Shown piece after piece: positions 48,027 through 56,341 of a stretch of DNA of 64,000 nt. Every line of letters begins with the position of its first letter. The first letter of the stretch is position 1. Made by a program: the position numbers and the translations under genes. Source of the stretch: Streptomyces katrae. Lineage in GTDB: Bacteria; Actinomycetota; Actinomycetes; Streptomycetales; Streptomycetaceae. Where the stretch lies: assembly GCF_002028425.1 (NCBI RefSeq), contig NZ_CP020043.1:284806-348805 (forward strand). Direction: 5' to 3'. A model generated the notes under the pieces. The model was given only the letters and a program-made list of their open reading frames with translations. It ran no database searches and was not told the DNA's origin.

Positions 48027-48854
48027 TCAGACGTCCCAGACGCCGGTCGCCGCCGCCTCCCGCGCGTAGTCCGCGAAGTCCCTGGGCGGACGCCCGAGCA
48101 CCTCCTCCACCCCGTGGACCAGGTGCGCGTTGCGCCCGTCCAGGATCAGGGCGAACAGCTCGGCGAACTCCTCCGGCAGCCCTTCCTCCCGCAGCGCCGC
48201 CCGGAACTCCCCGTCGGTGACCGGTACGTACGCGATCTCGCGCCCGGTCGCCTTCGACAGCTCGCCCGCCACCTCCCCGAAACCGAGCAGCCGCGGCCCG
48301 GACAGCTCGTAGGTCCGCCCCGCGTGCCGGTCGTCGGCGAGCGCGGCCACCACCACGTCGGCGATGTCACCGGCGTCCACGAAGGGTTCGACCGCGTCCG
48401 CCACCGGAAGGGCGATCTGCCCGGCGCGCACGGACTCCAGGAAGAAGCTCTCGTCGAAGTTCTGGTTGAACCAGCTGGCCCGCACGACGGTCCAGTCGGC
48501 CCCGGAGTCCTTCAGCCGGTCCTCGGCGAGCCGGGCCGCCTCCTCGCCCCGCCCGGACAGCAGCACCAGCCGGCGCGCCCCGGCCGCGACGGCCGCCTCC
48601 GCGAAGGCGCCGACCTGGTCGGCGGCCCCGGGGAAGGCGAGGTCGGGCTGGTAGGTGACGTAGACCCGGTCCACGTCGCGCAGCGCCGGGCCCCAGGTGG
48701 CCGGAGCGTGCCAGTCGAAGGCCGGCTCGCCCGTCCGCGACCCGATCCGCACCTCCCGCCCCTGGAGCAGCAGCCGCTCCGCCACGCGCCGTCCGGTCTT
48801 TCCGTGACCCCCGATGACCAGGGTCTTCCTCATCCCGTTCGTGTTCGTCGTCAT
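48027..48854 (-). CDS. NmrA-like NAD(P)-binding protein
   Basis: This 275-residue atypical SDR begins with the dinucleotide motif VIGGHGKTGRRVAERL and has the NmrA-type body (VLLSGRGEEAARLAEDRLKDSGADWTVVRASWFNQNF), without a YxxxK catalytic pair. Members act as redox sensors, NAD(P)H-quinone-type reductases or isoflavone-reductase-like enzymes. It is probably co-transcribed with the AraC-type gene downstream. Confidence 0.86.
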   Translation of the reverse strand: MTTNTNGMRKTLVIGGHGKTGRRVAERLLLQGREVRIGSRTGEPAFDWHAPATWGPALRDVDRVYVTYQPDLAFPGAADQVGAFAEAAVAAGARRLVLLSGRGEEAARLAEDRLKDSGADWTVVRASWFNQNFDESFFLESVRAGQIALPVADAVEPFVDAGDIADVVVAALADDRHAGRTYELSGPRLLGFGEVAGELSKATGREIAYVPVTDGEFRAALREEGLPEEFAELFALILDGRNAHLVHGVEEVLGRPPRDFADYAREAAATGVWDV

Positions 48855-48927
48855 GGGGACCAGTCAATCCCCCCGCAACGAGACGCGACATGGCCCAGAC
48901 GCTCGCTCGCATACGCGTGCGTCCAGC

Positions 48928-49137
48928 TCACCCCTGCTTCTCGGCGAGGGTGTGCGCGACGAGGGCGTTGGCGTGGCCATGCCCGAACCCGTGCTCGCTC
49001 TTGAGCCAGGAGACCAGCTCCATGTGCTTGGTCAGGGGAGAGCTCCGGATCAGCTCCGTCCACTCCGCTACAGGACGGCCGTACTTCTTCTCGATGGAGG
49101 GGAAGTAGCTCGCGGGGCCCTTCACCGGCTCGCTCAT
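48928..49137 (-). CDS. DUF4287 small protein
   Basis: This 69-residue protein has PASYFPSIEKKYGRPVAEWTELI and KHMELVSWLKSEHGFGHGHANALVAHTL, the whole of the DUF4287 domain. GAGGAG precedes the ATG. The domain is often found fused to DUF5655 or alone in soil actinobacteria; its function is unknown. It stands alone between two unrelated genes. Confidence 0.85.
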   Translation of the reverse strand: MSEPVKGPASYFPSIEKKYGRPVAEWTELIRSSPLTKHMELVSWLKSEHGFGHGHANALVAHTLAEKQG

Positions 49138-49341
49138 GTCATGACTCCTCGTAGGTGTTCCGCGGGAACGCCTCCCGTCCCCACAGAGGTAGACCGGGGC
49201 CCGCACCGGAACTCATCGCGGATCCCGAAAGATCTTCCGGCCGCCCCCGCCACCAGCACCACCGCCAGAACCACCGGGCTTTTGCGGATCTGTCGGACCC
49301 TCAGGACACTCCGGCTCCGGGCATGTGATCCCGTGATCCAC

Positions 49342-49890
49342 ATGACGAGGACTCTCTACCTGTTCTGCTCCGCCGCCCCGCCCGTCTTCGACGTGGCCCA
49401 CGTGATCGAGGACGCCCAGTCGCGCGGCTGGGACGTCTGCGTCGGCCTGACCCCGACGGCGGCGCAGTGGGTGGCCGGAAGCCTCGACGGCCTCGCCGCC
49501 CTGACCGGCAACCCGGTCCGCTGGCAGTACAAGCTCCCCGGGGAACCGGACGTGTGGCCGCCCGCGGACGCCGTGCTGTTCGCCCCCGCCACCTTCAACA
49601 CCGTCAACGCCTGGGCGCTGGGCCTCACCGACCGGTTCACCGTCGGGGTCGCCGCCGAAGCGCTCGGCAAGGGCGTCCCGGTGGTCGCCATGCCCTGCAC
49701 CAACGCGGCGCTCGCCGCGCACCCCCAGTTCGAGCAGTCCCTCGCCGTCCTGCGCGGCGCGGGCGCCGAGCTGCTGTTCGGCGAGGGCGGCTTCGTCCCC
49801 GGCCCGGCCGGCCAGGACGCCCCGGCGCACTTCCCGTGGCAGACCGCCCTGGACGCCGTGGACCGCGCCGCCGCCGAGCGGGCCTCCTGA
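49342..49890 (+). CDS. Flavoprotein (phosphopantothenoylcysteine decarboxylase-like)
   Basis: This 182-residue protein has the HFCD flavoprotein layout: LYLFCSAAPPVFDVAHVIEDAQSRGWDV at the N-terminus, ADAVLFAPATFNTVNAWALG near residue 75 and VPVVAMPCTNAALAAHPQF near 113, where the Pro-Met motif of peptidyl-cysteine decarboxylases occurs. Substrate is unknown. The ATG has no clear ribosome-binding site; a GTG three codons upstream is an alternative. Confidence 0.85.
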   Translation: MTRTLYLFCSAAPPVFDVAHVIEDAQSRGWDVCVGLTPTAAQWVAGSLDGLAALTGNPVRWQYKLPGEPDVWPPADAVLFAPATFNTVNAWALGLTDRFTVGVAAEALGKGVPVVAMPCTNAALAAHPQFEQSLAVLRGAGAELLFGEGGFVPGPAGQDAPAHFPWQTALDAVDRAAAERAS

Positions 49891-49894
49891 GCCG

Positions 49895-50401
49895 CTACTC
49901 CCCCGTGGCCCCGTCGATCGCCTCGCGCAGCAGGTCCGCGTGCCCGTTGTGCCGGGCGTACTCCTCGATCATGTGGACCAGGATGTAGTGCAGCGAGTAC
50001 GGCTGGTCGCCGAAGTGCCCCCGCACGTCGAGGGATTCGGCGGCCGCCACGATCTTCCGCGAGCGCTCACAGGTGTCCTCCCAGATCCGGAACGCCTCGG
50101 CCGGGTCCGCGTCCTCGACGTGGAACTCCGTCCACTCCCCGGCCTCGTTCTGCGGGAAGTAGCCGCGTACGTCCTCTCCGGCCAGCACGTTGCGGAACCA
50201 GCCGCGCTCCACCTCCGCGAGGTGGCGCACCAGCCCGAGCAGGCTCAGCCCGGACGGCGGGACGGCCTTGCGCCGCAGCTGTTCGTCCGTCAGGCCCGCG
50301 CACTTCATCCGCAGGGTGTCCCGCTGCCACTGCAGGACGCTGGTCAGGGTGGCCCGTTCGTCACCCGTCAGCTCGGGCGGGGTCCGCTGCTCATCGCTCA
50401 T
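49895..50401 (-). CDS. DinB-family protein
   Basis: This 168-residue protein is of the DinB/DUF664 type: the helices LTSVLQWQRDTLRMKCAGLTDEQLRRKAVPPSGLSLLGLVRHLAEVERGWF and HYILVHMIEEYARHNGHADLLRE contain the three His positions that bind metal. Such proteins include mycothiol- or bacillithiol-dependent transferases and unannotated metal enzymes. It is convergent with the flavoprotein gene. Confidence 0.86.
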   Translation of the reverse strand: MSDEQRTPPELTGDERATLTSVLQWQRDTLRMKCAGLTDEQLRRKAVPPSGLSLLGLVRHLAEVERGWFRNVLAGEDVRGYFPQNEAGEWTEFHVEDADPAEAFRIWEDTCERSRKIVAAAESLDVRGHFGDQPYSLHYILVHMIEEYARHNGHADLLREAIDGATGE

Positions 50402-50547
50402 CGGCCGATGATCACACCGCCACGCCCACCCCACCGGTCCGTTTCCACATACCGGACACCGCCCCCCGCCCGCGCCACGCCCACCACGCCCACCGGCACC
50501 CGGACGTGACACGTTCCCGAAGGGCATAGCGAACGGATCCCGCAGGG

Positions 50548-51369
50548 CTACGCCGCGTAGAGGTCGAAGGTCGACCCCCGCTTGGGCCCCGCCACCACGT
50601 CCAGCGCGGGGTCCACCCGCAGTATCGCCTGGTGCAGCCGCTGGAGCTGCGGCGACGGCTCGACCCCCAGCTCCGCGATCAGCCGCCCGCGCAGCCTCCG
50701 GTACACGTCCAGCGCGCTCGCCTGCCGCCCGGACCGGTACAGCGCGACCATCAGCTGCGAGTGCAGCCCCTCGTGCTGCGCGTGCCGGGCGCCCAGTTCG
50801 GTGAGCTCGGCGAGGAGTTCGGTGTGCCGCCCGAGCCGCAGGTCGGCGTCGATCCGGCGCTCGACGGTGCCGAGCCGGCTCTCCTCCAGCCGCATCACCT
50901 CGATCTCCAGGACCGGCCCCACCCTTACGTCGACCAGCGCGGGCCCCTGCCACAGCGCGAGCGCATCCCGCAGCAGCGCGGCCGCGCCCTCGTCGTCACC
51001 GCCGTCGAAGGCGGCCTGTCCCCGGGCGACGAGCCCCTCGTACACGTTGACGTCCACGGCGCCGGGCGGCACCTGGAGCAGGTACCCGCCGTGCCGCGTC
51101 GTGAGGACCTCCTTCGCGGCGCCCGGACGGCCGGGCCCCATGGCGGTGCCGAGCCGTCGGCGCAGCTGGAGGATGTACGTCTGCAGCGTGGTCAGCGCGC
51201 TGTTGGGCAGCTCGTGCCCCCAGATCTCCTCCATGAGGGTGGGCACCGGCATCACCTGCCCCGGGTGCAGCGCGAGGAGGGCCAGGATCTGACGCGGCTT
51301 GGACGCCGTCGGCACGATCGAGTCCCCGTCGACCTCCGCACTCAGCGGACCCAGAACCTGAATCTTCAT
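50548..51369 (-). CDS. SARP-family activator (module 2, copy a)
   Basis: This 273-residue SARP begins MKIQVLGPLSAEVDG and is a close paralogue of the SARP at 41.2 kb (same length, same C-terminus STFDLYAA). It has the winged helix LMEEIWGHELPNSALTTLQTYILQLRRRLG and an activation domain. Here the start is ATG where the paralogue uses GTG. The gene lies downstream of a TetR gene, in a regulatory module that repeats the SARP pair of module 1. Confidence 0.92.
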   Translation of the reverse strand: MKIQVLGPLSAEVDGDSIVPTASKPRQILALLALHPGQVMPVPTLMEEIWGHELPNSALTTLQTYILQLRRRLGTAMGPGRPGAAKEVLTTRHGGYLLQVPPGAVDVNVYEGLVARGQAAFDGGDDEGAAALLRDALALWQGPALVDVRVGPVLEIEVMRLEESRLGTVERRIDADLRLGRHTELLAELTELGARHAQHEGLHSQLMVALYRSGRQASALDVYRRLRGRLIAELGVEPSPQLQRLHQAILRVDPALDVVAGPKRGSTFDLYAA

Positions 51370-51533
51370 GGTCTCCCCTCCTCAGTCCGTCGCTTCGTCC
51401 CGCTCCTCCACGCCCCGCCGGACCGGCTTGCGCACGGCGCCGGCAGGACCTCTTGCGCCGGGGCCGGACCGGTTCCTCCACGGCCCGGCCCCGGCAGGTT
51501 CGTTCCGCCCCGGCCACACCGGGGCACGGGGTG

Positions 51534-52262
51534 CTAGACCCCGCTCCCGAGGAACTCGTAGCTCCGTTCCCCGTCCGCCACGCGCGTGTCACGTCCCGCC
51601 CGCGTCCGGTACTCCCGCGCCCGCTCCGCGCCGACGAGGCTCGGCAGCAGCAGCCCCCACAGGGCCGCCACCTTCCGCTGGAGTTCCGCGTAGGACAGCC
51701 CGGTCCCGGCCAGTACCTCGATCCCGCAGACGGCGGCGGACACCAGCGCCTCGGCGCTCTCCCACCGGTCGGCGGCCGGAGCCCCGTCACCGGCGGGGTC
51801 CCCGCCGTCCAGCCCCGCGTCCGGCGGGTCCAGCGGCAGCTCGCCCACGTCCCGCGCCATCCGCAGCAGTTCGTACACCACCGCCAGCCACGCCCCGTGG
51901 AAGTCCACCGCGGGCGGCTGCTGACCGGCGCACTCCTTGGTGATGCGGAAGCTCGCCGGGATCGCGGGATCCTCGTGCAGCGTCCGCGCCAGCCAGTGCG
52001 TGGTGTCGATCAGTGCCTGCAAGGGCGAGGCTCCGCCCTCCCGCAGCCCGCGCACCGCCTCGTGCAGCAGACCGCAGCCGCGCCGCTGGACGGCGTCCGC
52101 GAGCTCGTCCTTCGAGGCGAAGTGGAAGTACAGCGCCCCTTTCGTCACCCCGGCCGCACCCGCGATCTCACCGAGCGTCGCGTTGGCGTATCCGTTGCGG
52201 TGGAACAACTCGGCCCCGGCGAAGACCAACCGCCTGCGCGTCCGCTCCGACCTTTCCTGCAC
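51534..52262 (-). CDS. TetR-family butyrolactone receptor-like regulator (pseudo-receptor type)
   Basis: This 242-residue protein starts VQERSERTRRRLVFAGAELFHRNGYANATLGEIAGAAGVTKGALYFHF, a receptor-type helix-turn-helix. The GTG follows GAAGGAG. The ligand domain has a Trp (FHGAWLAVVY) and an extra glycine- and aspartate-rich loop (DPPDAGLDGGDPAGDGAP). The general layout is that of pseudo-receptors such as JadR2, BarB or FarR2, which often bind antibiotics. It lies between the two SARP genes of module 2. Confidence 0.88.
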   Translation of the reverse strand: MQERSERTRRRLVFAGAELFHRNGYANATLGEIAGAAGVTKGALYFHFASKDELADAVQRRGCGLLHEAVRGLREGGASPLQALIDTTHWLARTLHEDPAIPASFRITKECAGQQPPAVDFHGAWLAVVYELLRMARDVGELPLDPPDAGLDGGDPAGDGAPAADRWESAEALVSAAVCGIEVLAGTGLSYAELQRKVAALWGLLLPSLVGAERAREYRTRAGRDTRVADGERSYEFLGSGV

Positions 52263-52346
52263 CGCTCCGTCTCCTTCCGCCCCCGCTGCGTCCCTGGCCG
52301 TCCCCCGGCCCCGCCGACCCGCCCGGGCCGGCACCGCCCGCGCGGG

Positions 52347-53195
52347 TCAGGCCCGTACGAGGCGGTCGGCCCGCACACCCGTTCCGGCGACCGCGGCGGC
52401 CACCGGCGCCGGCTTGCCCGCACCCGCCTCCGGACCCGCCATCAGGATCGACCGCTGCAGCCGGCGCAGCGTGGTCGACGGCTCCAGCCCCAGGTCCCGG
52501 ACGAGCGTGGCGCGCAGCCGCTGGTACACGTCCAGCGCCTCGCCCCGGCGGCCCGAACGGTGCAGGGCGAGCATGAACTGCCCGTGCAGGTTCTCGTGGG
52601 TGCGGTACCGGCTCACCAGCACCGTCAGCTCCGCGAGGAGTTCCCGGTGGCGGCCCAGCTTCAGGTCGGCCTCGATGCGCTGGTCGAGCGCGCACAGCCG
52701 GGTCTCCTCCAGCCGGCGCGTCTCCATGTCCAGCTGCACTCCGCCCTGTACGTCGGCGAAGGCGGGCCCGGACCACAGGGCCAGCGCCTCGCGCAGCCGC
52801 TGGGCGGCGACCGGGAAGTCGCCGGCGTCGATCGCCCGGTAGCCCAGTCCGGCCAGCCGGTCGAACTCCCGCACGTCGCTGGTCCCGCCGTCGCTGTTGA
52901 GCAGGTAGCCGCCGGGCAGCGTGACGAGCACGTCCTTGGCGGTGCGCTCCCCGTCGGTGCCCTCCAGGGCGGTGGCGATCAGGGCGCGCAGCTGGAGCAC
53001 GTACGTCTGCAGCGTGGTGCGGGCGCTGCGCGGGGGCATCGTCCCCCACAGCTCCTCTATCAGCGCCGACACCGGTACGACCTGGTCGGCGTGGAGGGCC
53101 AGGAGTGCCAGGACCTGCCGGGGCTTGGGGGCGGTGGGCGTGATGGAGATCCCGTTCTCCCGCACGGCGAGTGCGCCCAGTACATCGATGTCCAC
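52347..53195 (-). CDS. SARP-family activator (module 2, copy b)
   Basis: This 282-residue SARP starts VDIDVLGALAVRENG and is a close paralogue of the SARP at 42.4 kb, with a slightly longer C-terminal tail (AGAGKPAPVAAAVAGTGVRADRLVRA). The GTG follows GGGGAG. The winged helix is LIEELWGTMPPRSARTTLQTYVLQLRALIA. An inverted-repeat operator is found 57-77 bp upstream (53252-53272), as before its paralogue. Confidence 0.92.
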   Translation of the reverse strand: MDIDVLGALAVRENGISITPTAPKPRQVLALLALHADQVVPVSALIEELWGTMPPRSARTTLQTYVLQLRALIATALEGTDGERTAKDVLVTLPGGYLLNSDGGTSDVREFDRLAGLGYRAIDAGDFPVAAQRLREALALWSGPAFADVQGGVQLDMETRRLEETRLCALDQRIEADLKLGRHRELLAELTVLVSRYRTHENLHGQFMLALHRSGRRGEALDVYQRLRATLVRDLGLEPSTTLRRLQRSILMAGPEAGAGKPAPVAAAVAGTGVRADRLVRA

Positions 53196-53251
53196 GTCGT
53201 ACTCCCCTGTCCTTTGGATGAGTCGCAAGAGTCAGTAGAAAACAGGCCGGA

Positions 53252-53272
53252 CGGTTTGTCAATACGAAACCG
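53252..53272 (-). promoter_or_regulatory. Inverted-repeat operator upstream of SARP 2b
   Basis: CGGTTTG-TCAATAC-GAAACCG (one mismatch) shares the centre TCAATAC with the operator at 43267-43293. TTGACA on the minus strand (53262-53257) and TCTACT about 17 bp further could be the promoter. The match between the two SARP promoters supports common control. Confidence 0.65.
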
Positions 53273-53434
53273 GGCAGCCAGTTTCCGCCTCGGCGAGATG
53301 CGCAACGCCGCTCAGAAGTACGCCTGACCTGGCCTTTTATGGGTTCACGCGCCCACTCATGCCAGTGCGGCGCTCTTCAGCCGCCTCGCAACAGCAGCCA
53401 TATAACACCCCCAGGGACTCAAAAAGCAAACCAG

Positions 53435-54070
53435 TCAGTCTGTTTCGTCTTCCGCCAACGCCTCGACGAGGACCGCAGCCGCCACCTCGCCGCCCGCGAT
53501 CCCCGGCAGGACCACGGTCCAGATCCGGTTCAGAAGCTGCCGTGCGCCACGGTCCGGCTCGAACCCTCCCAGCCCGTCGAGCCCCACCGTCAACGCCACC
53601 ACCAGGTCCACCGCGTCCTGCAGGGCCACCCCCTCGGCCAGCAGTCCCGCCCGCTCGGCGTCGGCCAGCACCCCCTCGACCCACGACCGCCACTGCCGGC
53701 GCAGGTCCACCCGGCCGCTGTGCGCGGTGTCCGCGCACAGCGCGAACGCCGCCCTCACGGCCACGTCCTCGGTCAGCAGCGACAGCATCGTGTAGGTGGA
53801 TCCGACCAGCACCCGCAGCGGCCCGCCGGCCCGGTCGCGTTCCTCCAGCACCGCGGCGGCCTCCCTCATCGCCCGCGCGGCCCGCTCTTCCACGGCCAGG
53901 GCGAGGGAGGTCTTGCCGTCGAAGTGGAAGTGCAGGGCACCTGAGGTGACTCCGGCCCGCCGGCTGATCTGGGCGATCGACGCGGCGGCGAACCCCTCCT
54001 CGGCGAACACCTCCGCGGCGGCGTGCACCAGCGACTCCCGCGTGCGCGCCGCACGTTCCTGCTTGACCAT
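53435..54070 (-). CDS. TetR-family butyrolactone receptor-like regulator
   Basis: This 211-residue protein begins MVKQERAARTRESLVHAAAEVFAEEGFAAASIAQISRRAGVTSGALHFHFDGK, clearly related to the regulator at 39.1 kb. A Trp pair (RQWRSWV) lies where receptors bind their signal. GGAGAG precedes the ATG. It completes the second regulatory module (SARP, TetR, SARP, TetR) and is likely a pseudo-receptor or a duplicate of the 39.1-kb repressor. Confidence 0.87.
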   Translation of the reverse strand: MVKQERAARTRESLVHAAAEVFAEEGFAAASIAQISRRAGVTSGALHFHFDGKTSLALAVEERAARAMREAAAVLEERDRAGGPLRVLVGSTYTMLSLLTEDVAVRAAFALCADTAHSGRVDLRRQWRSWVEGVLADAERAGLLAEGVALQDAVDLVVALTVGLDGLGGFEPDRGARQLLNRIWTVVLPGIAGGEVAAAVLVEALAEDETD

Positions 54071-54500
54071 GGGGGGCTCTCCACACATCCGCCGCATCAG
54101 CGGTCCGCCCCGCAGAAATGGGGTACAAGACATCCTGCGTCACAGTCGGTTCCCCCGCCGGAGCCGGACCGGACTCCCACCGGAGCACCGCCCCCGTCCA
54201 CGCCGAGGAAACCGGCCCTTTCCTCCAACCCCCTCAGACCGCCACGTTCACCCTCAAGCCCACCAACCCCCGACACCGCCCACAGCTCCCGCGCAGACAC
54301 CACGACTCCTCGGCGTTAACGCCGTTAACGCCGTTAACGCCCGGCCACCCACGGCGCGGCCCTCTCCCCCCGATCCGCGTACGACCCGCAGCACCCGCCC
54401 CCGACGCCAACCGGGCGGCCGGGCGGCGCCTGCCCACCACGCATCCTCCCGGCCACGAGCAAGGGCACGCAGCAAGAACCCCCGGAACCGGCGTCCCGGT
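54071..54500. other. 430-bp intergenic region with overlapping GTTAAC palindromes
   Basis: No gene is visible. The region holds two overlapping copies of the 15-bp palindrome and otherwise C-rich sequence. The TetR gene on its left starts at 54070 and the TetR gene on its right ends at 54501, so it holds the promoter of the former. Confidence 0.55.
54315..54338. repeat. Two overlapping GTTAACGSCGTTAAC palindromes
   Basis: GTTAACGCCGTTAAC occurs at 54315-54329 and again at 54324-54338, so three GTTAAC half-sites are spaced by 9 bp. Both are perfect copies. Overlapping palindromes suggest cooperative binding of a dimeric protein. Confidence 0.75.
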
Positions 54501-55241
54501 TCAGCGCCCCGCCCGCCTCTCCACCAGCAACCCGACCCCGTCGAGGATCCGCTCCAGCCCGAACTCCAGCCCCTGCTCCTGCCCCCCGTGCACGGCGAGG
54601 GACCCCAAGGCCGCCGCCAGCGCCGGGTACTCCTCCCCGCGCTCCCGCACCACCTGCCCGAGCACGGCCCCCAACTCGGCGTCCACCCCGCCCGCGCCAC
54701 CCGAGGCCCGCTCCTGCTCCACGATCCCCCGTACGTGCCCGGTCACCAGCACCACCACGTCCATGGCCTCAGCCCCGCTCAGCCCCAGCCCCTCCAGCGC
54801 GGCCAGCGCCCGCTCCAGCCAGCCGACCTCCCGCGGCCCGAGCGCCCGCGCCCCCACGGTGGCGTCCAGCACCCACGGATGCGCCCGGTACCCGGCCAGC
54901 AGTTCCCGCGCCCACACCCCGATCCGCTCCCGCCAGCCGTCACCCGCCACCGCCAACGCGGGGTCCAGCCCCGCGCCCGGCTCCGGCAGGGCCGCCTCCA
55001 CCATCAGCGCGACGAGTTCCGCCTTGCCGGGCACGTACCGGTAGAGGGCCATCTTGGTGACCCCCAACTCGGCTGCCACCCCCTGCATGGACACCCCGCC
55101 GAGCCCGTCCGCATCGGCGATCCCCACCCCCGCCACCGCGATCTGCTCCACCGTCAGCCCCCGCCGGGGCCCCCGCGCCGGCGTCACCGGCGGCCCCCAC
55201 AGCAACCGCACCGCCGCCCCCCACTGCCCGTCCGCCACCAC
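54501..55241 (-). CDS. TetR-family regulator with TetR_C-type domain
   Basis: This 246-residue protein has the helix-turn-helix GLGGVSMQGVAAELGVTKMALYRYVPGKAELVALMVEAAL and a long helical C-terminal domain like that of TetR(A/B)-type repressors of efflux genes, with Gly/Glu-rich loops. It is not a butyrolactone receptor. The GTG start after GAGGGAG is weakly supported; the codon next to it (55238) is also GTG. It may control an unlinked efflux gene, as no target lies next to it. Confidence 0.78.
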   Translation of the reverse strand: MVADGQWGAAVRLLWGPPVTPARGPRRGLTVEQIAVAGVGIADADGLGGVSMQGVAAELGVTKMALYRYVPGKAELVALMVEAALPEPGAGLDPALAVAGDGWRERIGVWARELLAGYRAHPWVLDATVGARALGPREVGWLERALAALEGLGLSGAEAMDVVVLVTGHVRGIVEQERASGGAGGVDAELGAVLGQVVRERGEEYPALAAALGSLAVHGGQEQGLEFGLERILDGVGLLVERRAGR

Positions 55242-55327
55242 ACACTCCCTCACCCCGGACACCAAAACCGCGTCCACCGTACACAACACGTGTCGGCACC
55301 CATCGGCCCGGCCCCACGCGGCCCGGC

Positions 55328-56293
55328 TCACACCCGGGCCAGGAACTCCCTGTACCAGGGGGCGGCCTCGTCCAGGCACGTCAGCGGGCCGGGCCCGGGC
55401 GGGCAGCCGACGGCGTCCCAGACCGGCGCGCTGTCGTACCAGTGGTCCTGCGCGACGAGCTTGAACTGGCTGGGGCCCACCCGGCAGCCCGAGGCGGCCA
55501 TGCGCTCCAGGCACTCGGCCTCGGAAAGGTGTCCGTCCACGGGCCGCAGCACACCCCGTTCGGTGAGGGCCCCGATCAGGTCGGCAGCCCGTACCGGCAC
55601 GGGATGGCTGGCGTGCCAGACCGTCCCGCCGGCCGGGCCGGCTCCGAGCGCGAGAAGGGCGACGAGCCGGGCGAGATCGCCGACCGCCACCACCGACAGC
55701 AGGGCCCGTCCCCCGTCCCACAGCGCCCCGGTGGCTTCGAGCAGCTGGTCCAGGGCGGGCACGAGCCACCGGTCCCCGGCTCCGATCACCAGACCGGGCC
55801 GGAGCACCACTGCCCCGGCGGCGAGCGCAGGCCCTTCCCCGGCGAGCCGGGTCCGGCTCGCCGGGGACTGGGGCGCGGGCAGGACGGCGTTGACGCCGAT
55901 CCCCCGGTGGGGGCCCCGGCCGTAGACGGCAGCAGTGGACAGGTGGACGATCCGCCGGACCCCGGCCGCCGCTGCCTCGGCCATCAGCGCCGCGGTTCCC
56001 GCGATGTTGACGGCCGCACACTCGCTTTCCTCGGAGCCGATCCGCGAGGCCAGGTGGACCAGGACGTCCGCCCCCTCACAGCTCCCGCTCAGCGATCCGG
56101 GGTCGGCCAGATCGGCCCGCCGCCACTCGTCGGCCAGGCCGTCGGCCGACGGAGCCCCGCGGCCCACGGCCCGCAGGACCAGGCGCGGGCCCCCCGGCCC
56201 CGCTCCGTCCCGGATGCGCGCGAGTTCGGCGAGTACCGCCGAACCTATGAAACCGGTGGCGCCGGTGATCACCAGCTGCTGCGGCTCGGCCAT
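55328..56293 (-). CDS. NAD-dependent epimerase/dehydratase-like protein
   Basis: This 321-residue extended SDR has GATGFIGSAVLAEL at the N-terminus and STAAVYGRGP near residue 125. The usual YxxxK pair reads SPASRTRLAGE, so both Tyr and Lys appear to be replaced. It may therefore bind NAD(P) without classical epimerase/reductase chemistry, or use other residues. It is divergent from the SDR at 56.3 kb across only 48 bp, so the two probably share a promoter region. Confidence 0.8.
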   Translation of the reverse strand: MAEPQQLVITGATGFIGSAVLAELARIRDGAGPGGPRLVLRAVGRGAPSADGLADEWRRADLADPGSLSGSCEGADVLVHLASRIGSEESECAAVNIAGTAALMAEAAAAGVRRIVHLSTAAVYGRGPHRGIGVNAVLPAPQSPASRTRLAGEGPALAAGAVVLRPGLVIGAGDRWLVPALDQLLEATGALWDGGRALLSVVAVGDLARLVALLALGAGPAGGTVWHASHPVPVRAADLIGALTERGVLRPVDGHLSEAECLERMAASGCRVGPSQFKLVAQDHWYDSAPVWDAVGCPPGPGPLTCLDEAAPWYREFLARV

Positions 56294-56341
56294 CAGATAA
56301 CTGCCCCTCCCCCAGGGAAAATACCGATCGGCCGAAATGCT

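Noticed and set aside
53425..53455. AAACC...TGTTT around the TetR stop at 53.4 kb as a receptor operator
   Set aside because: It lies at the 3' end of the gene, is imperfect, and no promoter is close.
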